NCBI RefSeq assembly: GCF_037974355.1
Contig: NZ_CP150235.1
Span: 3,968,001-4,032,000, forward strand
From: Paenibacillus sp. FSL R5-0517
GTDB taxonomy: Bacteria > Bacillota > Bacilli > Paenibacillales > Paenibacillaceae
Reading direction: 5' to 3'
Length of the DNA: 64,000 bases
How positions within the stretch are numbered: the stretch's first letter is position 1; every line of letters starts with the position of its first letter. Below the pieces are notes generated by a model. It had not been told where the DNA came from and searched no databases. It was given only the letters and a program-made list of their open reading frames with translations. Below are positions 53,027 through 62,130 of the stretch, piece after piece. The position numbers and the translations under genes were made by a program.

Positions 53027-54661
53027 TTATTGCTTATTTTCTTTGTAGGCTTTGTACGTGTCATTTGCCAGCTTCAGATAATTGGATAGACCCTGACTGT
53101 CAAGTTCTTTAACAAAAGTGTCGAATTCAGACAAGTTTCGCTCACCCAAGATAAATTTAAGTGTATTTTGGTCTGAGTAATCTTTCAGTGGAGTACTCAG
53201 AAGTGTCACCCGTTCACGGTCCTCAGAAGAGTATGGAATCGGTGGTTCAGCCGGGATCACTTCTTTGGTATCCTTCATGTCTTGCTGGAATTTCAACTCT
53301 TCTTCACTAAACATCGATTGCAGCAGATCTGTTGTACCTCCGTAGGCAAATACACCACCCGAGAAGCCAAAGTCAATACGCAGATCCTTCGTTCCTTTTG
53401 GATTCAAACCATTATAGTTAACGTCTTCAACCAATTTACGTGTTCCGCCCTCTTTGGTAAATGTTTCGCCTTCAACACCCCATTTGGCAAACTCTTGACC
53501 CTCATCACTGTAGTATAACCAATCAATAAATTGCATAATGGCTTTGAAATTTTCGCTTTTTTGAATTTTCCCAGAGATCATGACACCGTTTTCAAGTCTG
53601 GAGCCTGACATTAATTGGCCTTTTGGTCCACCAGGAACTGTAATCTTCTCAACTGAGAATTTGCCCTCTCCCAACGTTTTGTTCATATCATTTCGGTGCA
53701 GCACCAGCGTTTGGGAATTGCCGTTAATCATAAAAGATTTGCCGGATACAAATTTCTGTATTGCCTGATCGTCATCCTGTGTAAAACTTTCTTTGTCCAG
53801 CAATCCTTCAGATACCAACTTGTTAAAGTAGGTCAACAGCTCTTTGTATTCTGGTGTTGTAGCCGAGTATACGAATTCATCCTGATCTTCTTTATATGTC
53901 AATCCATTACCAAAACCCCATCCAGCCTTGGTACCAAAACCGGTAGCAGCGATGTTCAATGTACTATTGAATTTAAATCCATCCGAAAATGGAATGGAAT
54001 CCGGGTAGATTTCTTTCAGCTTTTTGGCTGCATCATACAATTCGTCCCATGTCGTCGGGATGGCGATGTTATTTTCTTCAAAAACATCTGTTCTTACCAG
54101 TAATGTATAATCCGGCCATACTTCTTCATGCAGACCCGGGAGCACATAGTACTTTCCATCTTCTTGCCGAAGTCCTTCCAGTTCATCCTCCAAACCCCAT
54201 TTTTCCACTTTATCCTTGAAGTTCGGCATCAAATCAATGTAATCACTAATGGGCAAGACCGCACCGGAAGATACAAATGCAGATTCTTCACCAGGATAGG
54301 TTTTGGGAATAATCAGCGGTGCATCGCCTGAACTAATTAGAAGGGATCTCTTCTGAGAGTAGTCACTCATGGGAACAATCGTTGGCTCAAGCGTAACACC
54401 CGTCAGTTCGGTAATTTTATCGAAAAGTAACCAGTCTTTTTTATAAGGATAAATAGGATGATCACTGTATAGTATGGATAGATTAAATGGCTCGGTCGCC
54501 TTGAATGTATCCCCAACATTGTACGTTTCCATCGCTGCCTTGGTTTGAACTTCCGTGACGTCGCCTCCAGCTCCAGTATCGCTGCTACATGCTGCCAGAA
54601 CGAAGGTCATCATTGTTGCCAACACCATTTTACCAACAAACTTACGTGGCTTTTGATTCAT
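53027..54661 (-). CDS. Extracellular solute-binding lipoprotein (sugar ABC importer)
   Basis: The 544-residue family-1-type binding protein has a signal peptide with lipobox LAAC, then a Gly/Ser-rich stretch. The size and fold pattern match the LipO/YtcQ group that accompanies LplB/YtcP permeases in Paenibacillus and Bacillus. The sugar is not identifiable; no glycoside hydrolase gene is next to it. It follows the two permease genes. Confidence 0.9.
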   Translation of the reverse strand: MNQKPRKFVGKMVLATMMTFVLAACSSDTGAGGDVTEVQTKAAMETYNVGDTFKATEPFNLSILYSDHPIYPYKKDWLLFDKITELTGVTLEPTIVPMSDYSQKRSLLISSGDAPLIIPKTYPGEESAFVSSGAVLPISDYIDLMPNFKDKVEKWGLEDELEGLRQEDGKYYVLPGLHEEVWPDYTLLVRTDVFEENNIAIPTTWDELYDAAKKLKEIYPDSIPFSDGFKFNSTLNIAATGFGTKAGWGFGNGLTYKEDQDEFVYSATTPEYKELLTYFNKLVSEGLLDKESFTQDDDQAIQKFVSGKSFMINGNSQTLVLHRNDMNKTLGEGKFSVEKITVPGGPKGQLMSGSRLENGVMISGKIQKSENFKAIMQFIDWLYYSDEGQEFAKWGVEGETFTKEGGTRKLVEDVNYNGLNPKGTKDLRIDFGFSGGVFAYGGTTDLLQSMFSEEELKFQQDMKDTKEVIPAEPPIPYSSEDRERVTLLSTPLKDYSDQNTLKFILGERNLSEFDTFVKELDSQGLSNYLKLANDTYKAYKENKQ

Positions 54662-54758
54662 TTAGGTTATCCCCCTGAATTTGGTTTAGGTTGACTTTGC
54701 CTTTAACTTTAAACAACATCTAAAAATTAATCATGTGAATTACTCTAGCTGCTGCTTT

Positions 54759-55631
54759 TTACTGTTTGACAGACCCTAACATGATTCCGGTTACAAAGTA
54801 TCTTTGGACAAATGGATAGATGGTGAGTATCGGCAGAATGGTTAATACCATCGTTACTGATTTAATATTGGCAGCAATCTGTGTCAGGTTATCCGCTGAG
54901 GTTGCACCGGCAGACGCCCCACTTGTCGCTCCTGCAATCATATTGCGCAGATAAATGGTGACCGGGAACAGTTCTTTTTTGTCCAAATACAGAAAGGCTG
55001 GGAACCAGGAATTCCAATGGCCCACTGCGTAGAACAGCACCATGGTTGCCATAACTGCTTTACTTAGTGGCAAAATAATGCGTAACAAGATTCCGTAAGT
55101 GTTCAAACCGTCAATCGAGGCAGCTTCCTCCAGTTCTTCAGGCATATTTTCAAAAAATGATTTCATGATCAGCATGTTGTATATGCTAATTGCGCCAGGA
55201 ACAACAAGTGCCCACATGGTGTTGTTGAACCCAAGGGAATTAATCAACACATAGTTTGGAATCAATCCACCACTGAAGAACATGGTGAATACGGCGAACA
55301 TGGTCAGAAACTTGCGACCCATTAATCTCTTTTTGGACAGGGCATATGCGAAAATAGTCGTCATGAACATGGAGATTAATGTACCTACCACGGTGTAGAT
55401 AATCGTATTTTTATAATTCGTCCAGAACATGCTGTCACGTGAGATCGTCTTGTACGTCTCCACATTGAACCCTCTTGGGAATAGACTAACTTTTCCCGAA
55501 TTAATATACGACTCACTACTGAAGGATTGAGCCACGACATTTAAGAATGGATAGAGCGTTATAAATACCACGAACAGCAGAAAGATAACATTGAATACTT
55601 TAAATACCTTGTAAGATCTGGATTCCTGCAT
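54759..55631 (-). CDS. Carbohydrate ABC permease, YtcP/LplC type
   Basis: The 290-residue protein has six membrane helices and the ABC permease EAA loop (ELEEAASIDGLNTYGILLRIILP, about residues 166-188). It starts with a short cytoplasmic tail. It forms the inner-membrane channel with the upstream permease. No ATP-binding protein is encoded beside it, as in many systems that share a common MsmX-type ATPase. Confidence 0.93.
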   Translation of the reverse strand: MQESRSYKVFKVFNVIFLLFVVFITLYPFLNVVAQSFSSESYINSGKVSLFPRGFNVETYKTISRDSMFWTNYKNTIIYTVVGTLISMFMTTIFAYALSKKRLMGRKFLTMFAVFTMFFSGGLIPNYVLINSLGFNNTMWALVVPGAISIYNMLIMKSFFENMPEELEEAASIDGLNTYGILLRIILPLSKAVMATMVLFYAVGHWNSWFPAFLYLDKKELFPVTIYLRNMIAGATSGASAGATSADNLTQIAANIKSVTMVLTILPILTIYPFVQRYFVTGIMLGSVKQ

Positions 55632-55643
55632 GATGCTCCTCCT

Positions 55644-56606
55644 TTACCATAAGCTTCTTTGTGTCAGTCTGCGTGAGATCGCATTTACGGAGAACACCAG
55701 AATCAGACCGATCAGCGATTCGAACAAGCCAATTGCGGTAGCATAACTGAAGTTACTGGATTCCAGTCCGACCCGATACAGGTAAGTCGAGATGACATCA
55801 GATGTCTCGTAGATTAGCGGATTGTACAAGAGTAAGATTTTTTCGAATCCAACAGCAAGGAAATTACCCATGTTCAAAATCAATAATGTCACAATCGTTG
55901 GCAAGATCCCTGGTATCGTTACATGAATCGTTTGCTTCCACCGATTGGCACCATCGATACGTGCAGCTTCATACAGAGAATCATCTATGGTTGTCAGTGC
56001 AGCCAGATACAGAATTGCTCCCCAACCCATACCCTGCCATACCTCAGAAGTGATATAGATTGTTCGAAACCACTCCGCCCGCTGCATAAAAGGAATATTG
56101 TCTCCAGTGAAGAAAGCTACCAGTCCATTAATGGAACCATTCACTGCTGTCAGTTGCAGGATCATACCCGCCACGATAACGATGGACAGAAAATGAGGCA
56201 GATATGACGCGGTTTGAACAAACTTTTTGAATCGTTTACTCTTCACTTCGTTAAGCATCAAGGCAAAAATGATTGGAACCGGGAATGTAAAGAGCAAACC
56301 GAGTCCGCCCAACATCAGCGTGTTACCAAATACTCTCCAGAAGGTAGGGTCCTCAATGAACATTTTGAAGTATCTTAACCCAACCCACGTTTCTCCAAAT
56401 ATACTTCCTCCGGGAACAAAGCGTCTGAACGCAATTACATTTCCGATCATCGGCCCATATTTAAAAATAAGGAGATAGATGATGGGAAGGATTAATAGTG
56501 AATACAACTGCCAGTCTTTGCGGAACAAAGTTGCTGCCGTTCGTAATCTGCTTTCTTTACGTAAAGATGTCATGGTTAACGTTGTTTTAGCGGTTTCCGA
56601 CTCCAT
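55644..56606 (-). CDS. Carbohydrate ABC permease, LplB/YteP type
   Basis: The 320-residue protein has six membrane helices and an EAA loop (LYEAARIDGANRWKQTIHVTIP, about residues 211-232). It is the first gene of the transporter operon permease-permease-binding protein. The N-terminus is a 35-residue cytoplasmic tail. A CcpA-site match lies 127 bases upstream. Confidence 0.93.
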   Translation of the reverse strand: MESETAKTTLTMTSLRKESRLRTAATLFRKDWQLYSLLILPIIYLLIFKYGPMIGNVIAFRRFVPGGSIFGETWVGLRYFKMFIEDPTFWRVFGNTLMLGGLGLLFTFPVPIIFALMLNEVKSKRFKKFVQTASYLPHFLSIVIVAGMILQLTAVNGSINGLVAFFTGDNIPFMQRAEWFRTIYITSEVWQGMGWGAILYLAALTTIDDSLYEAARIDGANRWKQTIHVTIPGILPTIVTLLILNMGNFLAVGFEKILLLYNPLIYETSDVISTYLYRVGLESSNFSYATAIGLFESLIGLILVFSVNAISRRLTQRSLW

Positions 56607-56732
56607 GTGTTTTCACTCCAATCCAGGACTTGATAGATATAAACTATTTCATGAGCAATTCCCATCGCTTCTTTGGTAGAAAACAACCAATCCTTCAATT
56701 TCACCCCCACCACGAAATAGAGTACAGCCCAA

Positions 56733-56746
56733 TGTAAGCGATATCA
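56733..56746. promoter_or_regulatory. CcpA cre site of the sugar ABC operon
   Basis: TGTAAGCGATATCA fits the consensus TGWAANCGNTNWCA at all 14 positions. A second site with two mismatches (TGTAAGCGCTTTAT on minus) lies at 56852-56865. Carbon catabolite repression of the transporter is therefore likely. Confidence 0.65.
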
Positions 56747-57080
56747 TTTTGATATTTTATGTAAAATCACTCAATCCAAGGTGCTTCACATCATGCATTA
56801 GCACTTAATAATTGGTGTGATCTCCAAATCGAAAGAAGGTCTTCGAAGTGTATAAAGCGCTTACAACAAATAAGAAATAATTAGCAACAACCCTCGCTTC
56901 CATTCAAATGAATTCAAATGAATTAAGTCAAAAGAAATTGCTCAGAATAATCTAAATACTAGTCATACTAGTATGTTAGTTATATTTTAATCCAGCTCCC
57001 CCCTAATTTCAATAACTTTTAGCAAAATAAATGGAAATCTCATTTAACAAGGCAACTTAGTTAATTTACTCAAATTAAAA

Positions 57081-57134
57081 AAACATTGGTAACTTCAAGA
57101 ACGATATCATCGTTCATTGAAGCTTCCAATGTTT
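57081..57134 (-). terminator. Terminator of the HAD gene
   Basis: A long interrupted hairpin: aaacattgg with ccaatgttt, cttca with tgaag, gaacgat with atcgttc. On minus a run of seven T follows. Confidence 0.85.
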
Positions 57135-57169
57135 CATAGTGCTGAGGAAAGATGTTATGGCTGATTTGC

Positions 57170-57961
57170 TCAGAACTTAGCAATAAGTTGATCTAATTCG
57201 GATAAATGCGTAATTTCATGGTCAGGCGCATACGTTTCATTGTTGGTCTTATGCTCACGGTTAATCCATACGGCTTGGATGCCTGCTGATAGAGCACCAC
57301 GAATATCCGTCGTCAACTTGTCCCCAACCATCATGCTCTCTTCGGGTTTAACACCCAGTTTACTCAAAGCATGCTCGAATATGGACGGATCTGGTTTTCC
57401 TTTTCCAAAGTTACCCGAGATAACAATCTCATCAAAGAAAGGAGTCAATTCAGGTACACCATCCAACTTCTCTTGTTGCAAAGCAGGACAACCGTTCGTT
57501 AACAGCAAAAGTTTGTATTTCCCTTGTAATTGACGCAAAGTATCCATCGTTTCTTCGTACACATGAGGTCTGGATCTACGTTCTACTCCAAACTGCACGG
57601 CCAGTTGTTCAGCAAGATCTTCCCGATCTATACCCAACTTCAACAAGCCACGACGCCAGGATTCTTTACGATAAGCTGGAGCAAGTTGTTCCAACTGACG
57701 GAACTCAGCTTGATCCCCACCAGTAAAGTTGGCCCAAAGGCCTTCAAACGGATTGATTCCAATCATTTTGGTAAAAGGAAAGGTCTCATAAGATTCATAC
57801 AGTGCACGTGCCTCGTTACGAACAGCTTCTTCAAGTTCCTCCGGTTTGACCCCAGTCTCTTGTGCTGCAATTAGACAAGTCTCATGAAATGCTTCTCGAA
57901 CACTGCGCTCATCCCACAATAAAGTATCATCCAGGTCGAACAAAATCGCTTTTAACGCCAT
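57170..57961 (-). CDS. HAD-IA hydrolase (YjjG/YfnB-like)
   Basis: The phosphatase of about 263 residues has motif I FDLDDTLLWDE, motif II LLTNGCP, motif III KGKPDPSIF and motif IV VGDKLTTDI, with an alpha-helical cap at about 20-110. Relatives dephosphorylate nucleotides or sugar phosphates. An ATG at 57970 sits only 3 bases after AAAGGGG, so the ATG at 57961 is preferred; the start is uncertain. Confidence 0.88.
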   Translation of the reverse strand: MALKAILFDLDDTLLWDERSVREAFHETCLIAAQETGVKPEELEEAVRNEARALYESYETFPFTKMIGINPFEGLWANFTGGDQAEFRQLEQLAPAYRKESWRRGLLKLGIDREDLAEQLAVQFGVERRSRPHVYEETMDTLRQLQGKYKLLLLTNGCPALQQEKLDGVPELTPFFDEIVISGNFGKGKPDPSIFEHALSKLGVKPEESMMVGDKLTTDIRGALSAGIQAVWINREHKTNNETYAPDHEITHLSELDQLIAKF

Positions 57962-57989
57962 TCCGATCATCTACCCCTTTATGCAATAA

Positions 57990-58499
57990 TTACTTATCGA
58001 TCGTTTCCACGGTGATCTGGTGTGCTTTTGCAAACTTCAGCAAACGTTCTGCAATCGCATCTGTATCGTAACGATTCAATAACTTGGTGAACACCCATCT
58101 TTTCCCGCGACTTTTATGTTCGATAACAACTGTGCCTGGTTCAATTCTGAATTTGACAATATCTTCAACCCCGATTGAACGTTCACGATTACCCTTTGTC
58201 GTTATAATCCGATTACTGCTGATCTTGATGTATGGACGACGAAGCATGAAGATGACTGCCAAAAATACGTAAAGCAGCATCGTCACCCAGTCCCAGGTTG
58301 TCATCGGAGCTTGCACAAGGAACGTGCTCATAAACAGATACAAAAAGGCGAGACCGATCAAAAATATAGGGAACAAAAGGCTACGTCCCTTAAAGACTTC
58401 TTCACCTGGTGTACCTGTGATGGGCTGACCACTTTTTTTGCGTTGCTGATTTAACTGCTTGGAATTTTTCTTAACCGTTCTCTCGAACGAACGCGACAT
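57990..58499 (-). CDS. Two-helix membrane protein with C-terminal PH-like domain (unknown)
   Basis: The 169-residue protein has a basic N-terminus, two membrane helices (about 44-62 and 71-88), then a cytoplasmic domain with beta-rich segments (YIKISSNRIITTKG, VEDIVKFRIEPGTVVIEHKS), resembling bacterial PH/YcxB-like domains. No function is known to me. The ATG at 58499 has AAGGGGGA upstream; the frame is open to 58604 but without a ribosome binding site. It follows the ynzC-like gene. Confidence 0.78.
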   Translation of the reverse strand: MSRSFERTVKKNSKQLNQQRKKSGQPITGTPGEEVFKGRSLLFPIFLIGLAFLYLFMSTFLVQAPMTTWDWVTMLLYVFLAVIFMLRRPYIKISSNRIITTKGNRERSIGVEDIVKFRIEPGTVVIEHKSRGKRWVFTKLLNRYDTDAIAERLLKFAKAHQITVETIDK

Positions 58500-58588
58500 G
58501 AGAATCCCCCTTATGTGTCTTTGTATCGGCTTACATAACTGTAAACCAACATTTCCCCCTATAAATTGCATACTCAGAATAACAGGAA

Positions 58589-58622
58589 GAAACCTAAATA
58601 TCATAATGATATCATTAGGTTT
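58589..58622 (-). terminator. Terminator of the ynzC-like gene
   Basis: Nearly perfect palindrome aaacctaa...ttaggttt with inner atatcat/atgatat, followed on minus by TTTCTTCC. Confidence 0.7.
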
Positions 58623-58624
58623 CG

Positions 58625-58834
58625 TTAGTGTTTGAGTTTGCCTTGGTGGCCTTTGTCATTCTCATCATCAACAATCTCAATGGTATCCAGTTGTTGTCTG
58701 AAATTGCTGCGAATATTACTCAAATAAATCTCTCTTAGCTCGGCACGTTCAGCAAGTTCTTCCGCCGACAATCCAGTGGACTTTTGCTTACGAGCCAATT
58801 CGTTAATACGTGCTACCAGACTATCTATATCCAA
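58625..58834 (-). CDS. ynzC: DUF896 protein, YnzC-like
   Basis: The 69-residue helical hairpin protein has the DUF896/UPF0291 core INELARKQKSTGLSAEELAE followed by REIYLSNIRSNFR. TTG at 58834 has GGAGGGG 6 bases upstream. In B. subtilis ynzC is the third gene of the LexA-controlled yneA-yneB-ynzC operon; here it follows yneA directly and yneB is absent. The role is unclear. Confidence 0.88.
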   Translation of the reverse strand: MDIDSLVARINELARKQKSTGLSAEELAERAELREIYLSNIRSNFRQQLDTIEIVDDENDKGHQGKLKH

Positions 58835-58928
58835 GCTTGTCCCCTCCAAAAATACAAAGTCATATTAACTTTGCCATGATAAAGGCTGCTTGTCAAGCTG
58901 ACACGCGTTAACTCTCATTGATGTGCTT

Positions 58929-59306
58929 TTATTCTGCGAATTGCGGTAGAGTTAGTACTTGTCCCACTTGGATCGAAGTCGCTTGAAGTTGATTCACTTT
59001 CTTAATTGCTTCTATATATATACGTGTATCCATATTAGTCGGTTTATGTTCCAAAGAAATACTCCATAATGTTTCCCCTTGTGAAACGGCTATCTTTCCT
59101 CCAGGCAGAACATCATTCTCATTGCCAGCAAATACCGTTAATACAGTGCTACATCCAATAAATATAATCAAAGAAGTGATGGCTACCTTTAATATCCATG
59201 AAGAAATCTTGAAACGCGCTAAAACCTTCTTGTAGTTCCCTATGTTAGACTTCACCAGTTCCGAATTCATCGGTTCATAAATACTTTGATAAGTTGAATA
59301 TCTCAT
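58929..59306 (-). CDS. yneA: YneA-like SOS cell-division suppressor (LysM)
   Basis: The 125-residue protein has a cytoplasmic basic N-terminus, one membrane helix (about 37-60) and an extracytoplasmic LysM domain (about 72-120, GETLWSISLEH through IQVGQVLTLP). This layout plus position divergent from lexA identifies YneA, which delays division during the SOS response. It has GGAGGCGGG upstream and a promoter carrying LexA boxes. Length is slightly above B. subtilis YneA (105). Confidence 0.88.
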   Translation of the reverse strand: MRYSTYQSIYEPMNSELVKSNIGNYKKVLARFKISSWILKVAITSLIIFIGCSTVLTVFAGNENDVLPGGKIAVSQGETLWSISLEHKPTNMDTRIYIEAIKKVNQLQATSIQVGQVLTLPQFAE

Positions 59307-59320
59307 TAAATACCCGCCTC

Positions 59321-59334
59321 CAAACGTTTGTTCC
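59321..59334. promoter_or_regulatory. LexA box A (yneA side)
   Basis: On minus GGAACAAACGTTTG fits GAACnnnnGTTY. It lies just upstream of the yneA ribosome binding site. Confidence 0.55.
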
Positions 59335-59348
59335 TATCTATTGAAATC

Positions 59349-59377
59349 AATATAACACGAACACTTGTTTTGTTCAA
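59349..59377 (-). promoter_or_regulatory. Promoter of yneA with embedded LexA box B
   Basis: On minus TTGAAC (59372-59377) and TATATT (59349-59354) are 17 bases apart. The LexA-like site CGAACACTTGTTTT (59358-59371) fills the spacer, so bound LexA would block polymerase. Confidence 0.7.
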
Positions 59378-59386
59378 TAGATTTTT

Positions 59387-59400
59387 AGAACAATTGTTCG
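59387..59400. promoter_or_regulatory. LexA box C
   Basis: AGAACAATTGTTCG (CGAACAATTGTTCT on minus) is a near-perfect match to the Bacillus SOS box CGAACRNRYGTTYC, palindromic at its core GAACAATTGTTC. It lies just upstream of the yneA -35. Confidence 0.75.
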
Positions 59401-59527
59401 CTTATTTTTTGAAGGAGAAATATCTTAATTCAAACCCTTCTGCGAAGCATTTGCAGTATTTTGCTCTCACTTTTGAACAAATTCTGTTTTATAAGTTAAA
59501 AAACACTGATTATATGCCATTTTATTT

Positions 59528-59567
59528 AGAACTTATGTTTGTACGAACGGAGGTTCTATGTTATAAT
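59528..59567 (+). promoter_or_regulatory. Promoter of lexA with two LexA boxes
   Basis: TTGTAC (59539-59544) and perfect TATAAT (59562-59567) are 17 bases apart. Box D AGAACTTATGTTTG (59528-59541) overlaps the -35, and box E CGAACGGAGGTTCT (59544-59557) fills the spacer. Autoregulation of lexA is expected. Confidence 0.75.
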
Positions 59568-59602
59568 TTTCCCAAACGTTACTAAAATGGGGTTGATACG
59601 GT

Positions 59603-60229
59603 ATGTCGAAGATATCCAGCAGGCAGCAGGCAATTCTGGAATTTATACGAAATGAAGTCCGGTTGAAGGGGTATCCTCCTTCCGTACGGGAAATTGGTGA
59701 AGCTGTTGGACTGGCTTCCAGCTCAACAGTACATGGACATTTGGATCGCCTGGAGAAAAAAGGTTTGATCCGACGCGACCCTACCAAGCCAAGAGCCATT
59801 GAGCTTTTGAGCCAGGAAGAATCTGAGCATTCTCATCAATTTGCTCATAGCGTTGCACGTATTCCTGTCGTTGGTAAGGTTACAGCCGGAGTTCCAATTA
59901 CTGCAACCGAGAACATTGAAGACTACTTCCCTCTTCCTACACATTATGTAGGTGAACAGAAAGTGTTTATGCTTTCGGTAGTCGGAGATAGTATGGTGGA
60001 AGCAGGAATCGTTAACGGAGATTACGTTATTGTCCGTCAACAGCAAACTGCTGATAACGGTGATATCGTAGTGGCAATGACTGAAGACGATGAAGCTACA
60101 GTGAAAACGTTCTATAAAGAGAAAGATCATATTCGCCTTCAACCGGAGAATGCGACCTTCGAGCCTTTACGTTTGAAACACGTTAGTATTCTGGGTAAAG
60201 TCATTGGCCTTTTCCGAGATATTCATTAA
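59603..60229 (+). CDS. lexA: LexA SOS repressor
   Basis: The 208-residue repressor and latent protease has a winged helix (1-65, [23 protein letters not shown] region) followed by the S24 domain. The cleavage site is Ala95-Gly96 in VTAGVPI, nucleophile Ser130 in [10 protein letters not shown], and general base Lys168 in ATVKTFYKE. It is complete. The divergent yneA and the operon near 63.4 kb carry its boxes. Confidence 0.97.
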   Translation: MSKISSRQQAILEFIRNEVRLKGYPPSVREIGEAVGLASSSTVHGHLDRLEKKGLIRRDPTKPRAIELLSQEESEHSHQFAHSVARIPVVGKVTAGVPITATENIEDYFPLPTHYVGEQKVFMLSVVGDSMVEAGIVNGDYVIVRQQQTADNGDIVVAMTEDDEATVKTFYKEKDHIRLQPENATFEPLRLKHVSILGKVIGLFRDIH

Positions 60230-60270
60230 TAACTAACCTGAGTAACAAAACTAGATGCAATACACTGAAT

Positions 60271-60314
60271 ACAAAAAGAGGTTGCCCTGATGAACAGGAC
60301 AACCTCTTTTTATG
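60271..60314 (+). terminator. Bidirectional terminator between lexA and the aldehyde dehydrogenase
   Basis: The stem aaaagaggttg.ccctg / cagg.acaacctctttt has an A-run to the left and T-run to the right, suitable for lexA on plus and the dehydrogenase on minus. Confidence 0.85.
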
Positions 60315-60336
60315 TTTATATTGTTTTATCTGCTAA

Positions 60337-61638
60337 TTATTCACTGCGTTTCAGAACACTCTTGTGATGCGAGAACACATCAAAGCTCTGTTGTCCGTGA
60401 TATGAGCCCATACCACTCTCTCCTACACCACCAAACGGAAGATAATGCGAAGTCATATGAGAAAGCGTGTCATTAATACATCCCCCACCGAAGGAAACTT
60501 GATTCAGCACCTGATCCTGTAGTTGCTCATCCTGTGTGAAGAGATATAGTGCCAATGGTTTTGGCCGGCGAACAATCTCATCCAGCACGGGATTCAGGTC
60601 GCTGTACGTAAATATGGGAAGAATCGGACCAAAGATCTCTTCTTGCATGACAGGTGAATCCCAGTTCACATCTCCAAGTACAGTCGGCTCAATCAGCAAC
60701 TGCTCACGCACAGACCGTCCACCTATCAGCGTTTTGCCATCTGTAAGAAATTTCGACAACCGATCAAAGTTACGCGCGTTGACAATATGCGGGAAATCAG
60801 CATTCTGTAACACATCATCCCCAAATTTATCTTTGACCTCTGCGCCAATCAGATTAATCAATTCATCATGAACTTGTTCATGCACAAGCAAGTAATCCGG
60901 AGCAACACATGTTTGCCCTGCATTCAGGAACTTACCACGAACAATACGCTGAGCTACCAGCTTCAGATCTGCGTCACTATGGACAATAGCAGGACTCTTA
61001 CCGCCTAATTCAAGAGTTACAGGAGTCAGGTGCTCCGCAGCTGCCCTCATAACAATGCGACCAACACCCGTACTGCCTGTGAAGAAAATATAATCAAACT
61101 TCTCTTTCAACAATGCTGTGCTGGCTTCGACTTCCCCTTCCATAACGGCAATATACTTTTGAGGAAAGATCTCCTGAATAAGATCATACGTCAGACGAGA
61201 TACGGCTGGTGTTAATTCAGAAGGCTTGATAACTGCACAGTTACCGGCTGCAATTGCTCCAATCAGTGGACCAAACGCCAGTTGGAAAGGATAGTTCCAA
61301 GGTGCAATAATAAGAGCCACTCCGTATGGTTCAGGGTAAATGGTGCTCACCCCATCCGGCATAGCTGAATTGGTTGGGACTTGTTTTGGCGCAGCCCATT
61401 CCTCCAGATGTTCTAATGCAAAATCCAATTCACCCAGAACAATGCGAATCTCGGAACCGTAAGCTTCGGCCTCGGATTTGTTCAGATCCGCCCGAAGTGC
61501 ATCTTGAATCCGTTGCTGATACTTTTCGATTCCTTTTCTAAGCTGTTGAAGTGCATTAATCCGATACTCAATATTTTTAGTTTGTCCTGTATAAAAAAAT
61601 GTACGTTGTTCTGTCACCAATTGTTTTGCCTGATCCAT
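60337..61638 (-). CDS. Aldehyde dehydrogenase (class 3, YwdH-like)
   Basis: The 433-residue NAD(P)-dependent enzyme has substrate and cofactor segments APWNYPFQLAFGPL, KPSELTPA and FFTGSTGVGR. The catalytic Glu lies in TLELGGKSP, the Cys in NAGQTCVAPD, and EEIFGPILP follows. The protein stops after HHKSVLKRSE, about 20 residues before the end of B. subtilis YwdH, so the hydrophobic or basic tail typical of class 3 enzymes is missing. GGAGATG precedes the ATG. Confidence 0.92.
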   Translation of the reverse strand: MDQAKQLVTEQRTFFYTGQTKNIEYRINALQQLRKGIEKYQQRIQDALRADLNKSEAEAYGSEIRIVLGELDFALEHLEEWAAPKQVPTNSAMPDGVSTIYPEPYGVALIIAPWNYPFQLAFGPLIGAIAAGNCAVIKPSELTPAVSRLTYDLIQEIFPQKYIAVMEGEVEASTALLKEKFDYIFFTGSTGVGRIVMRAAAEHLTPVTLELGGKSPAIVHSDADLKLVAQRIVRGKFLNAGQTCVAPDYLLVHEQVHDELINLIGAEVKDKFGDDVLQNADFPHIVNARNFDRLSKFLTDGKTLIGGRSVREQLLIEPTVLGDVNWDSPVMQEEIFGPILPIFTYSDLNPVLDEIVRRPKPLALYLFTQDEQLQDQVLNQVSFGGGCINDTLSHMTSHYLPFGGVGESGMGSYHGQQSFDVFSHHKSVLKRSE

Positions 61639-61985
61639 ATTAACATCTCCAATTAATTATTTAAAATTAAATTGCTCAAAATTCAATTAAAGTATACCTC
61701 TTCTATATGAAACTATCAACATAATATTGAAACTTTAATTTGAAACTTTCTGAAATTTGGCAGGAATTTAATAGAACAGAGTTAAAAGTCCCTTTTGTTT
61801 CATGACTATCAGAATTTACAGGAAGCTTGATTTAAACTTTTGCTGCCCACAATTTAATGCACTTTAGAAAGAGTCCTAATTTCAGTTTTTTTTCATAGAT
61901 TACTAGATAAATAATAATGGTTTTTCGCTACAACAATTATGAAGTGATACAATTCATTAAATTGAGAGGTTTATTAACCATATAT

Positions 61986-62022
61986 AAAAAACTCTCCTTT
62001 CATTAATGATAAGAGAGTTTTT
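61986..62022. terminator. Hairpin with A- and T-runs
   Basis: aaaaactctc pairs with gagagttttt around an AT-rich loop. It stands alone in the gene-poor stretch and could end a lost gene on either strand. Confidence 0.55.
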
Positions 62023-62130
62023 AGGATTATCTATCGGTGAAAGTATGTATTTTGTTAGTTATATGTAAGCCTTGGTTACAGACAAACACAGAAATGCTAT
62101 GTGGATGACCAAGAATGCTTTAGGGGACAA

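Larger units (their letters stand above)
56607..57169. other. 563-bp promoter region of the sugar ABC operon
   Basis: There is no gene on either strand. It contains a perfect cre match (56733-56746), a second partial cre-like site near 56852-56865, an AT-rich tract at 56890-57070, and the terminator of the HAD gene at the right end. Confidence 0.6.
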
